From JAIBJN01 sp963825255 (GTDB lineage Bacteria; Actinomycetota; Thermoleophilia; Gaiellales; Gaiellaceae): a stretch of 5,860 nucleotides of DNA. The stretch lies in the NCBI GenBank assembly GCA_963825255.1, contig CAWGSF010000010.1:1-5860 (forward strand), in the 5' to 3' direction. The translations under genes and the position numbers were made by a program. Within the stretch, counting starts at the first letter, position 1, and every line of letters begins with the position of its first letter. Below the pieces are notes generated by a model that saw only the letters and a program-made list of their open reading frames with translations, was not told the origin of the DNA and did not search any database. Shown one piece after another: positions 1-5,858 of this stretch.

Positions 1-476
1 TCCTCCACGGGTGCGAGCTCCGCGACCGTGTCGCGCAGGAGGTCGAGCTCCGCGTCCACGAGCTCCTGCGGCACCTCGGGCTCGGGCACGCCGACCTCGA
101 GCTCCGTCCAGTCGGCAAGCTCCGGCTTGGGGACGACGGCGACCGTCGCCGTGAAGCGGAACGTCTCGCCCTCGTCGGGCGGGCCCTCGTCCGCCTCCAC
201 CTCCGGTCGCGAAACCGGGCGGATCCCCGACGTCGTCGCCGCGGTCCAGAACCAGCCGTCGAGGTGACTGCGGACCGCCTCCTCCCAGAGGGCCTCGCGT
301 CCGATCCGTGCCGCTACGACCTGCGTCGGCGCCTTTCCCTTGCGGAAGCCGGGGATGCGCAGGGAGCCGGCGAGGTCGGTGGCCGCGTGCTCGAGCGCGT
401 GCTTGACGTCCTCTTCGGGCACCTCGATCTCGAGGCGGACCCGGCTCTCGGGCAGCTCTTCGACTTTCGTCCTCAC
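1..476 (-). CDS. tig: Trigger factor, N-terminal part (runs off left edge)
   Basis: Ribosome-associated chaperone that receives nascent chains at the exit tunnel. Only about 158 residues are visible: the ribosome-binding domain and the beginning of the next region; the rest lies beyond base 1. I chose the GTG at 476-474. From it the protein begins VRTKVEELPESRVRLEIEV, and the ribosome-docking signature GFRKGKAP falls at residues 43-50, the position of GFRKGKVP in the E. coli protein (family knowledge). An ATG at 486-484 is in another frame and gives no trigger-factor sequence. No good Shine-Dalgarno sequence precedes the GTG; a GGAGG lies about 29 bases upstream, too far to serve it. The gene is divergent from the DUF167 gene. 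In many bacteria tig is followed by clpP/clpX, which would lie outside the window. Identification is firm; the exact start is slightly less certain. Confidence 0.93.
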   Translation of the reverse strand, partial: MRTKVEELPESRVRLEIEVPEEDVKHALEHAATDLAGSLRIPGFRKGKAPTQVVAARIGREALWEEAVRSHLDGWFWTAATTSGIRPVSRPEVEADEGPPDEGETFRFTATVAVVPKPELADWTELEVGVPEPEVPQELVDAELDLLRDTVAELAPVE

Positions 477-515
477 TGCGAGCCATTCTGTCAGAACTGT
501 GTCAGCCTCCCGGGC
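477..515. promoter_or_regulatory. 39-bp divergent gap with a TGTCAG direct repeat
   Basis: This short gap separates the starts of tig (leftward) and the DUF167 gene (rightward). TGTCAG occurs at 489-494 and 500-505, exactly 11 bases apart, about one helical turn. On the minus strand each copy reads CTGACA, five of six matches to a TTGACA -35 box, but no matching -10 box lies at 17 bases without entering the tig coding region. Promoters for both genes must be very compact here or lie inside the opposing genes. The sequence shows the repeat; any regulatory role is a guess. Confidence 0.2.
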
Positions 516-785
516 GTGGCCAGAGTCGAGGTAGCGGTCTCCCCCGGGGCGGCGCGGAGCGAGCTGGTCGGCCGCCACGGCGCCGGGTGGAAAGCCCGGG
601 TCGCCGCCCCGCCGGAGCGCGGCCGGGCCAACGACGCGCTCGTCGAGCTGCTCGCGCGCGCGCTCGCTGTTCGACCGGACCGGGTCACCGTCGTCGCCGG
701 CCACCGCGGCCGGCGCAAGCTCGTCGATGTGCGGGGACTCGACGAGGCTGAGGTCGACCGCCGCCTCGCGCGCCTACTCGAGTAG
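516..785 (+). CDS. DUF167 / YggU-family protein
   Basis: Small protein of 89 residues; family members are about 90-100 residues. The family core is clear: an N-terminal strand ending VAVSPGAARSEL (with the conserved Pro-Gly-Ala), then APPERGRANDALVELLARAL, then VTVVAGHRGRRKLVDV, matching the family pattern of PP-x-x-G-x-AN followed by a Gly-His and a basic cluster. The biochemical role of the family is not well established. I chose the GTG at 516 because the family homology starts directly after it. The frame stays open upstream, but that stretch lies antisense to tig and looks like nothing known. No clear ribosome binding site is visible. The gene is convergent with the alpha/beta hydrolase, and the two coding regions overlap by 12 bases at their stop codons. 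Confidence 0.85.
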   Translation: MARVEVAVSPGAARSELVGRHGAGWKARVAAPPERGRANDALVELLARALAVRPDRVTVVAGHRGRRKLVDVRGLDEAEVDRRLARLLE

Positions 786-791
786 ACGCGC
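768..791. terminator. Inverted repeat at the convergent gene ends, possible bidirectional terminator
   Basis: A 12-base perfect palindrome, CTACTCGAGTAG (774-785), carries both stop codons: TAG of the rightward gene at 783-785 and TAG of the leftward gene read from 776-774. After one mismatch (773/786) the pairing continues for five more bases on each side (768-772 with 787-791). In RNA this could fold from either strand into a stem with a TCGA loop. No T-run follows on either strand. Bidirectional termination is an inference from position. Confidence 0.4.
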
Positions 792-1634
792 CAGTGCGTC
801 CGGCCAGTGGTCGAAGAGCATGTGGCCGGCGCCCGGGACGAGCTGGAACGTCGCGCGCGGGAGCTTGACCGCGAGGTACTCGCAGTGGGCCCGCGGGACG
901 AGGACGTCGAGCTCGCCCTGAAGGAGGCGCACCTCCGGGCCGACGTCCGCAAGGTCGAACCCCCACGAAGACGCGAAAGCGAGGTCGTCGTCGATCCAGC
1001 CGCGGGCGCCCTGGCGAACGGACTCGCCGAACGAGGCGACGAGCTCCGCCCGGATCTCGGGTCGGGAGACCACCTCGCGGTCGTAGTCCGGCAGCTCGGC
1101 GGCGAGCCGGTCAATCATGCCTTCCGGATCCGAGGCGATCTGCTCCACCCAGGGAGCGAGGACGGCTGCGAGCGCGTCCTCCCCCTCGAGGGCGGCTCCG
1201 AACTCCGTGACGTTCACGTCGGCCATCCCGGCCATGAAGTCGAACTCGGGATCGTCCGAGGGCGCGGCGCCGACCATGACGAGCGCGCGCTCGACCCGGT
1301 CCGGGAGGAGCGCCGCGCAGGCGAGGGCGTGCGGGCCGCCGCCGGAGGCGCCGAAGACGGCGAAGCGCTCGAGGCCGAGGTGGTCGGCGAGCGCCGAGAC
1401 GTCGGCGGCGACGTCGGCGACCCGCCGGCCCGGCCGCGGGTCGGAGAGCCCGTACCCCGGCCGGTCGAACGTGAAGAAGCGAACGCCCCGGTAGACGTCC
1501 GGGTCGGGATGGTGGCCGTGCCGGCTTCCCGGGGTCCCGTGGTGGAAGACGACCGGGAGCCCGTCGGGCTCGCCGCGCTCGACGTACGCGAGCGTCCGTC
1601 CGTCGGCAAGCGTCACTCGGCCTTCGTGCGCCAC
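774..1634 (-). CDS. Alpha/beta-fold hydrolase
   Basis: Predicted soluble hydrolase of 286 residues, a normal length for the family. The oxyanion motif HHGTPGS is at residues 31-37 and DRPGYGLSDPRPG begins at 57. The nucleophile elbow GASGGG (95-100) places the catalytic Ser at 97. The acid is probably Asp243 in LLQGELDVLVP, and the base is His271 in VPGAGHML, so the triad is complete. A variable cap domain lies at about 130-230. No signal peptide is visible, so it is probably cytoplasmic. The substrate cannot be told from sequence; esterase, epoxide hydrolase or C-C hydrolase are all possible. The start is GTG at 1634-1632; an in-frame TGA five codons upstream rules out an earlier one. The ribosome binding site is weak (only a G-run abuts the start). 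It is divergent from the sulfate operon across 86 bp and convergent with the DUF167 gene. Confidence 0.9.
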   Translation of the reverse strand: MAHEGRVTLADGRTLAYVERGEPDGLPVVFHHGTPGSRHGHHPDPDVYRGVRFFTFDRPGYGLSDPRPGRRVADVAADVSALADHLGLERFAVFGASGGGPHALACAALLPDRVERALVMVGAAPSDDPEFDFMAGMADVNVTEFGAALEGEDALAAVLAPWVEQIASDPEGMIDRLAAELPDYDREVVSRPEIRAELVASFGESVRQGARGWIDDDLAFASSWGFDLADVGPEVRLLQGELDVLVPRAHCEYLAVKLPRATFQLVPGAGHMLFDHWPDALARLLE

Positions 1635-1650
1635 CCCCGTAGGTTCTCAT

Positions 1651-1681
1651 TTGACAGGCGGTCCGAGGGCTGTGGTATGAC
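1651..1681 (+). promoter_or_regulatory. Candidate promoter of the sulfate operon
   Basis: A perfect -35 hexamer TTGACA lies at 1651-1656. The best -10-like hexamer is TATGAC at 1676-1681 (four of six to TATAAT), giving a spacer of 19, slightly long. Transcription would begin near 1688, inside the inverted repeat that follows. This is the natural promoter position for sbp at 1721. The -35 box is convincing; the -10 box is tentative. Confidence 0.45.
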
Positions 1682-1683
1682 TT

Positions 1684-1711
1684 CCCCACTCTTATTGTAG
1701 AAAAAGTGGGG
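1684..1711. promoter_or_regulatory. Inverted repeat before sbp, candidate operator
   Basis: CCCCACT (1684-1690) is perfectly repeated in inverse as AGTGGGG (1705-1711). The pairing extends inward by TT/AA (1692-1693 with 1702-1703) after one mismatch. The centre, CTTATTGTAGAAAA, is strikingly AT-rich for this genome. The element covers the predicted +1 of the sbp promoter, the usual place for a repressor site, and ends 9 bases before the sbp ATG. Its right arm GTGGGG is also the only Shine-Dalgarno-like sequence for sbp, so folding in RNA could hide the ribosome site if transcription starts upstream of the left arm. The Rrf2 regulator at the end of the operon is the obvious candidate binder, but I do not recognise a known Rrf2 motif. 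Confidence 0.4.
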
Positions 1712-1720
1712 TTCTGACCA
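1693..1720 (-). promoter_or_regulatory. Candidate leftward promoter for the hydrolase gene
   Basis: On the minus strand, TACAAT (plus 1698-1693) matches the -10 consensus at five of six bases. Upstream at a 16-base spacing is TTGGTC (plus 1720-1715), a poor -35. Transcription would start near 1686 and give a leader of about 50 bases before the hydrolase GTG. The -10 box lies in the loop of the inverted repeat, so a protein bound there could affect both divergent genes. Low certainty because the -35 match is weak. Confidence 0.25.
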
Positions 1721-2759
1721 ATGACGCACACTCGCAACCGGATCGCCCTGTGGAGCGCCCTCACGGCGCTCGCAACGCTCGTCGCCCTCGCCGCAGCGGC
1801 CTGCGGCGGGGGCGACGAGTCCGCCGAGGCCTCGGGTGGCGGTGGAGGCAAGCTCTCCCTCGTCGCCTACTCGACGCCGCGGGAGGCCTACGAGGAGATC
1901 ATCCCGGCCTTCCAGAAGACCGCGGACGGCGAGGGCGTCGACTTCGACCAGTCGTACGCGCGCCTCCGGCGAACAGAGCCGCGCCGTCGAAGCCGGCCTG
2001 CCCGCGGACGTCGTCGCCTTCTCGCTCGAGCCGGACATCACTCGCCTGATCGACGCCGGGCTCGTGGACGCCGACTGGAACCAGAACGAGTACAAGGGCA
2101 TGGTCACGGACTCGGTCGTCGTCTTCGCGGTGCGCAAGGGCAACCCGAAGAACATCCAGACGTGGGACGACCTCATCCGCGACGGCATCGAGGTGATCAC
2201 GCCCAACCCGTTCACCTCGGGCGGCGCGCAGTGGAACATCATGGCCGCCTACGGCGCCCAGCTCGAGCAGGGGAAGTCCGAGGAGGAGGCGCTCGCGTAC
2301 CTGAAGGAGCTCTTCCTCGAGCACGTCCCCGTCCAGGACAAGAGCGCCCGCGAGTCGCTCGCGACCTTCATGGGCGGAAAGGGTGACGTCCTGCTCGCCT
2401 ACGAGAACGAGGCGATCTTCGCCCAGCAGGCCGGGCAGGAGCTCGACTACGTCGTCCCCGACCAGACGATCCTGATCGAGAACCCGGTCGCGGTCGTCAA
2501 CACGACCGAGGATCCGCAGGCCGCCCAGGCGTTCGTCGACTATCTCTACACGCCCGAGGCGCAGAAGATCTTCGGAGAGAAGGGTTACCGGCCCGTCGTT
2601 CCGGACGTCCTCTCCCAGTTCGACTACCCCGAGCCGCCGGGCCTCTTCACGATCGCCGACGTGGGCGGCTGGTCCGACGTTCGCACGCGCTTCTTCGACC
2701 GCGAGCAGAGCATCTTCCTCGACATCGAGAACGAGCTAGGGGTCCCGACTGACGACTAG
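1721..2759 (+). CDS. sbp: Sulfate/thiosulfate-binding lipoprotein (one +1 frame change)
   Basis: Extracytoplasmic binding protein of a sulfate ABC importer. Residues 1-28 form a lipoprotein signal: basic start (R5, R7), hydrophobic core, then LAAAAC with the lipidated Cys at 28, followed by a Gly/Ser-rich linker. Family motifs are SGEQSRAV, ADVVAFSLEPDI, NPFTSGGAQWN and a C-terminal EKGYRPV region. The frame breaks after Tyr79 (TAC 1955-1957): four bases, GCGC (1958-1961), stand where three are expected, and the protein resumes at 1962 as ASGEQSRAV. Removing one base gives about 345 residues, normal for the family, ending at TAG 2757-2759 and restoring the expected SYGASGEQ. Read literally, the first frame continues into unrelated sequence and ends at 2386. 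Start: ATG 1721, with GTGGGG nine bases upstream. First gene of sbp-cysT-cysW-cysA. Sulfate is favoured from family and operon; thiosulfate or another oxyanion is possible. Confidence 0.9.
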
Positions 2760-3579
2760 TCCCGAGACGATCGGCCTGCCGGCGCGCGCTGGACGCTCCA
2801 GGCGCGCCGGCGGCCTCGTCCTCGGGCTCTCGACGGCGTACCTCAGCCTCATCGTCCTGATCCCGATCGCGGCCGTCGTCGCGTCGTCCCTCGACGGCGG
2901 GCTGGCCGCGTTCTGGCAGGAGGTGACCGCGCCGGCAGCGGTGGCGGCCCTGAAGCTCACGTTCGCCGTCTCGTTCCTTGTCGTCCTCATCAACGCGGTC
3001 ACCGGGACGCTCATCGCGTGGGTGCTCGTCCGGGACGACTTCCGGGGCAAGAGCGTCGTCAACGCGATCATCGACCTGCCGTTCGCGCTGCCGACGATCG
3101 TCGCCGGGCTGACGCTGCTCGCCGTCTACGGCCCCAAGAGCCCGATCGGCGTGAACGTCGCCTACACGCGGACCGCGATCGCGCTGGCGCTGCTCTTCGT
3201 GACGCTGCCGTTCGTCGTCCGGGCGGTGCAGCCCGTCCTCCTCGAGCTCGACCGCGAGATGGAGGAGGCGGCCTCGTCCCTGGGAGCGCGCCCGCTCACG
3301 ACCTTCCGCCGGATCATCCTCCCGAACCTCCTGCCCGCGATCCTGTCCGGAGCGGCGCTCTCGTTCGGGAAGGCGGTCGGCGAGTTCGGCTCGGTCGTCC
3401 TCATCTCCGGGAACATCCCGTTCGACACCGAGGTCGCGTCGGTCTACATCTTCAAGGCGATCGAGGGCGACGACCCGGAGGCGGCGGCTGCGGTCTCCGT
3501 CGTGCTCCTCGTCTCCGCGTTCGTCGTCCTCGCCGGCGCGGACGTCCTCGAGCGGCGGAGCCGGAGGCACGATGCGTAG
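2749..3579 (+). CDS. cysT: Sulfate ABC transporter permease CysT
   Basis: Inner-membrane permease that forms the channel with CysW. About 276 residues, typical of the family, with hydrophobic segments near 22-45, 68-95, 106-127, 141-160, 195-220 and 246-265. The EAA loop that docks on the ATPase reads EEAASSLGA at 172-180, followed by TTFRRIILPNL. VAGLTLLAVYGPKSPIG and GEFGSVVLISGNIP are typical CysT segments. The start is unusual. The first in-frame ATG/GTG/TTG (GTG 2923) would remove the first membrane helix. Upstream, an in-frame TAG at 2737 leaves only CTG 2749 as a plausible start, giving LTTSPETIGL, with an AGGGG six bases before it. It then overlaps the end of sbp by 11 bases. The frame is intact throughout, unlike its neighbours. 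It overlaps cysW by 8 bases. Confidence 0.9.
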   Translation: MTTSPETIGLPARAGRSRRAGGLVLGLSTAYLSLIVLIPIAAVVASSLDGGLAAFWQEVTAPAAVAALKLTFAVSFLVVLINAVTGTLIAWVLVRDDFRGKSVVNAIIDLPFALPTIVAGLTLLAVYGPKSPIGVNVAYTRTAIALALLFVTLPFVVRAVQPVLLELDREMEEAASSLGARPLTTFRRIILPNLLPAILSGAALSFGKAVGEFGSVVLISGNIPFDTEVASVYIFKAIEGDDPEAAAAVSVVLLVSAFVVLAGADVLERRSRRHDA

Positions 3580-4421
3580 CTCGCGCACGGTCTCGCTACG
3601 GCCTGCGCTTCCTCGCGCTCGGCTACCTCGTGCTGATCCTCGCGTTCCCGTGCTCGATGATCCTCTACAACACGTTCGAGGACGGGCTCGCGCCCGTGTG
3701 GGAGGCGCTCACCGACCCGGCCTTCGTCTCGGCGTTCAAGCTGACACTCCTAGCCGTCGCGATCGCCGTCCCCGTGAACACGATCTTCGGCGATCCTCTG
3801 CGCAATCGCCCTCGTCCGCCATCCGCCCAGGCACGGGGCGTCGATCCTCAACGCCGCGATCGGCCTGCCCGCTCGCGCTCTCGCCGGTCGTCATCGGCCT
3901 GGCGCTGATCCTCGTCTACGGGCAGGACGGGTGGTTCGGCACCTGGCTCGTCGACAACGGGATCCAGGTGATCTTCTCGACGCCGGGGATCGTCCTGGCG
4001 ACGATCTTCGTCACGCTCCCCTTCGTCGTCAGGGAGGTCATCCCCGTCCTGCGGGAGGTGGGCACCGACCAGGAGGAGGCCGCCTGGACGCTCGGGGCCT
4101 ACGAGGTCGCAGACGTTCTGGCGCATCACGCTGCCCGCGATCCGCTGGGGCGTCGCCTACGGCGTCGTGCTGACCACGGCCCGCGCGCTCGGGGAGTACG
4201 GAGCGGTCGCCGTCGTCTCGGGCCGGATCGCCGGCAAGACCGAGACGCTGACCCTTCACGTCGACGAGGCATACTTGCGGTTCGACGAGGTGGCCGCGTA
4301 CACGACCTCGCTCGTCCTCGCCGTGCTCGCCGTGCTGACGCTCCTCGCCATGAACCTGTTCCGACCGAAGGAGAACCTGGATGTCGATAGCCGTCCAGCG
4401 GGTGACGAAGCGCTTCGGTAG
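3572..4421 (+). CDS. cysW: Sulfate ABC transporter permease CysW (four +1 frame changes)
   Basis: Second membrane subunit of the sulfate importer. Start: ATG 3572, with GGAGG at 3563-3567, overlapping the cysT stop. CysW sequence is clear but spread over three frames: six codons from the ATG, then RYGLRFLALGYL to NTIFG (3591-3791), ILCAIALVRH to AAIGLP (3793-3870), LALSPVVIGLAL to TLGAYE (3872-4105), and SQTFWRITLPAIRWG to the TAG at 4419-4421. Each junction carries one surplus base, most simply at 3590, 3792, 3871 and 4106; the exact base is ambiguous by one or two positions. Corrected length is about 281 residues, normal for CysW. The EAA docking loop EEAAWTLGA is at corrected residues 167-175, and the fourth break falls right after it. 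Three breaks bring the frame back to that of the ATG, so that frame is open to 4390 but encodes nonsense in part. Either the bases are sequencing errors or cysW is a pseudogene. The 3' end overlaps cysA by 41 bases. Confidence 0.85.
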
Positions 4422-5362
4422 CTACGTCGCCCTCGACAACGTCTCCCTCGCCATCGCCAGCGGCTCCCTGACGGCGCTGCTCGGGCCGAGCGGCAGCGGG
4501 AAGTCGACGCTGCTGCGGGTCATCGCGGGCCTCGAGACGCCCGACGAGGGGCACGTCTCCATCCTCGGCGACGACGTCTCGGGCATCCCGCCGCAGAAGC
4601 GCGGCGTCGGCTTCGTCTTCCAGCACTACGCGGCCTTCAAGCACATGACCGTCCGCGACAACGTCGCCTTCGGCCTCAAGATCCGCAAGCGCCCGAAGGC
4701 GGAGATCCGCGAGCGCGTCGACGAGCTGCTCGGCCTCGTCCAGCTCGGCGGTTTCGCCGAGCGCTACCCGTCCCAGCTCTCCGGCGGCCAGCGGCAGCGC
4801 ATGGCGCTCGCGCGGGCGCTCGCGGTCGAGCCCAAGGTCCTGCTGCTGGACGAGCCCTTCGGGGCGCTCGACGCGCGGGTGCGCAAGGAGCTGCGCGCCT
4901 GGCTCCGGCGCCTCCACGAGGAGGTGCACGTGACCACCGTGCTCGTCACCCACGACCAGGAGGAGGCGATGGACGTCGCCGACCGCGTCGCCGTCATGAA
5001 CGAGGGCGTGATCGAGCAGACCGGGAAGCCGCGCGACCTCTACGAGCACCCCGCGAACGAGTTCGTCATGACGTTCGTCGGGCCCGTCAACCGGCTCGGC
5101 GAGGCCTACATCCGCCCGCACGACCTCGAGCTCCGGCTGGAGCCGAACGGGACGACCGACGAGGCGATGATCGAGCGGATCGTCCACCTCGGCTTCGAAG
5201 TGCGAGTCGAGCTCGTCCTCGAGGACGGGCGCCACGTCTCGGCCCAGGTGACGACGGGACGAGGCCGACGACCTCGACCTGCACGACGGTCAGATCGTCT
5301 TCATCCGGCCGAGCCGGACGACCGTCTTCAGTGAGGCTCCCACGCCGTCGGGTCGCGGGTGA
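4381..5362 (+). CDS. cysA: Sulfate ABC transporter ATPase CysA (one +1 frame change near the C-terminus)
   Basis: Cytoplasmic ATPase that powers the importer. Walker A GPSGSGKST is at 35-43, Q-loop Gln81, signature LSGGQ at 133-137, Walker B VLLLDEP at 153-159, and the switch His191 follows VLVT. A TOBE-type regulatory domain follows, with GPVNRLGEAYIRPHDLEL near 234-251. The frame breaks around 5251-5257: the sequence reads HVSAQVT, then continues one base later as RDEADDLDLHDGQIVFIRPS, matching the family pattern LTREEA...GL..G..V..RP. One surplus base (5254, or G5257) explains it. Read literally the ORF ends at 5334 with an unrelated tail; corrected, it reaches TGA 5360-5362, about 326 residues, usual for CysA. 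The start ATG 4381 has a strong AAGGAGA at 4368-4374, six bases away. The corrected end overlaps the convergent Rrf2 gene by 35 bases. All nucleotide-binding motifs precede the break. Confidence 0.92.
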
Positions 5363-5783
5363 TCGCGACCACGTCGTCGGGGAGCTCGCCCGCGGCGACG
5401 TCGGCGAGGGTCACCGACTCGAGCACCGCACGCAGGTTCGCCCGGACGGCGACCCAGACGTCCCGGAGGGGCTCGGCGGCGCCCTCGTACTCGAGGGTCT
5501 CGGGCCGCGCGCCGCGCACGTTCGCCAGCGGCCCCTCGACGGCACGGATGACCTCGGCGATCGTGATCTCGGCGGCCGGCCGGGCGAGCCAGTAGCCGCC
5601 GTCCGCTCCCCGCTGGCTCTGCACGAGCCCGTGGTGGCGAAGCTCGAGGAGGATGTTCTCGAGGAACTTCAGGGGGATGCCCTGCGCCTGGGAGATGCGC
5701 TCGCCCTTCACCGGGCCGTCGGGGGCGGCGGCGAGCTCGGCCGCGGCGCGGAGCGCGTAGTCCACCTTCGCCGAGACACGCAT
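5328..5783 (-). CDS. Rrf2-family transcriptional regulator, CymR-like (no cysteines)
   Basis: DNA-binding regulator of 151 residues. It opens MRVSAKVDYALRAAAELA, the typical Rrf2 start. The winged helix-turn-helix includes ISQAQGIPLKFLENILLELR at about 30-49 and the wing RGADGGYWLARP at 58-69, then ITIAEVIRAVEGPLA. The Rrf2 members IscR and NsrR bind Fe-S clusters through Cys residues in the C-terminal half. This protein has no Cys at all, so it should not hold such a cluster by that means and is closer in type to CymR, the cysteine-metabolism repressor of Firmicutes. Its position tail to tail with the sulfate operon supports a role in sulfur control; this is inference. The start ATG 5783-5781 has a GGAGG only one base upstream, which is oddly close; other starts would cut into the first helix. 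It overlaps the corrected cysA end by 35 bases and the uncorrected end by 7. Confidence 0.88.
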   Translation of the reverse strand: MRVSAKVDYALRAAAELAAAPDGPVKGERISQAQGIPLKFLENILLELRHHGLVQSQRGADGGYWLARPAAEITIAEVIRAVEGPLANVRGARPETLEYEGAAEPLRDVWVAVRANLRAVLESVTLADVAAGELPDDVVAITRDPTAWEPH

Positions 5784-5828
5784 GCCTCCATTCTCGCCGG
5801 GCGGGCCGGGGTCGTGCGGACGAGAGCC

Positions 5829-5858
5829 GCGCGGGCGGGTCGGTCGACCCGCCCGCGC
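5829..5858. terminator. 14-bp perfect GC-rich hairpin, probable terminator of an outside gene
   Basis: The arm 5829-5842 (GCGCGGGCGGGTCG) is perfectly inverted at 5845-5858 with two bases between. In RNA the stem would open slightly to give a GGTC tetraloop. It lies 46 bases upstream of the Rrf2 start. No U-run is visible within the window. Such stems without a U-run are common terminators in high-GC actinobacteria. It most likely ends a leftward gene beyond the right edge; it could alternatively be an operator or leader structure of the Rrf2 gene. Confidence 0.5.

Noticed and set aside
264..515. Upstream extension of the DUF167 reading frame beginning at 264
   Set aside because: It is antisense to the well-supported trigger factor N-terminus, has no family similarity, and the DUF167 homology begins just after GTG 516.
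491..1114. Leftward open frame rich in Ser/Arg/Thr
   Set aside because: Low-complexity composition typical of a shadow frame; it overlaps the DUF167 and hydrolase genes, which are both clearly recognisable.
807..1700. Rightward 297-codon open frame opposite the hydrolase
   Set aside because: Arg/Glu/Val-rich shadow antisense to a hydrolase with a complete catalytic triad; no recognisable domain.
2647..3588. Leftward 313-codon open frame opposite cysT
   Set aside because: Extremely charged (Arg/Asp/Glu) mirror of a hydrophobic membrane protein, the expected antisense image in GC-rich DNA.
3018..3908. A single open frame spanning the end of cysT and the start of cysW as a fusion gene
   Set aside because: Its first part is the wrong frame of cysT; only the stretch after about 3591 is CysW, and a proper ATG with GGAGG exists at 3572.
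4126..5235. Leftward 369-codon open frame opposite cysA
   Set aside because: It is the longest open frame here but is antisense to CysA, which carries every ABC ATPase motif; the composition is shadow-like with no domain.
1958..5257. Programmed +1 ribosomal frameshifting as the explanation of the breaks
   Set aside because: No shared slippery sequence, stop codon or stimulator is seen at the six sites, and four events in one gene would give almost no full-length product.
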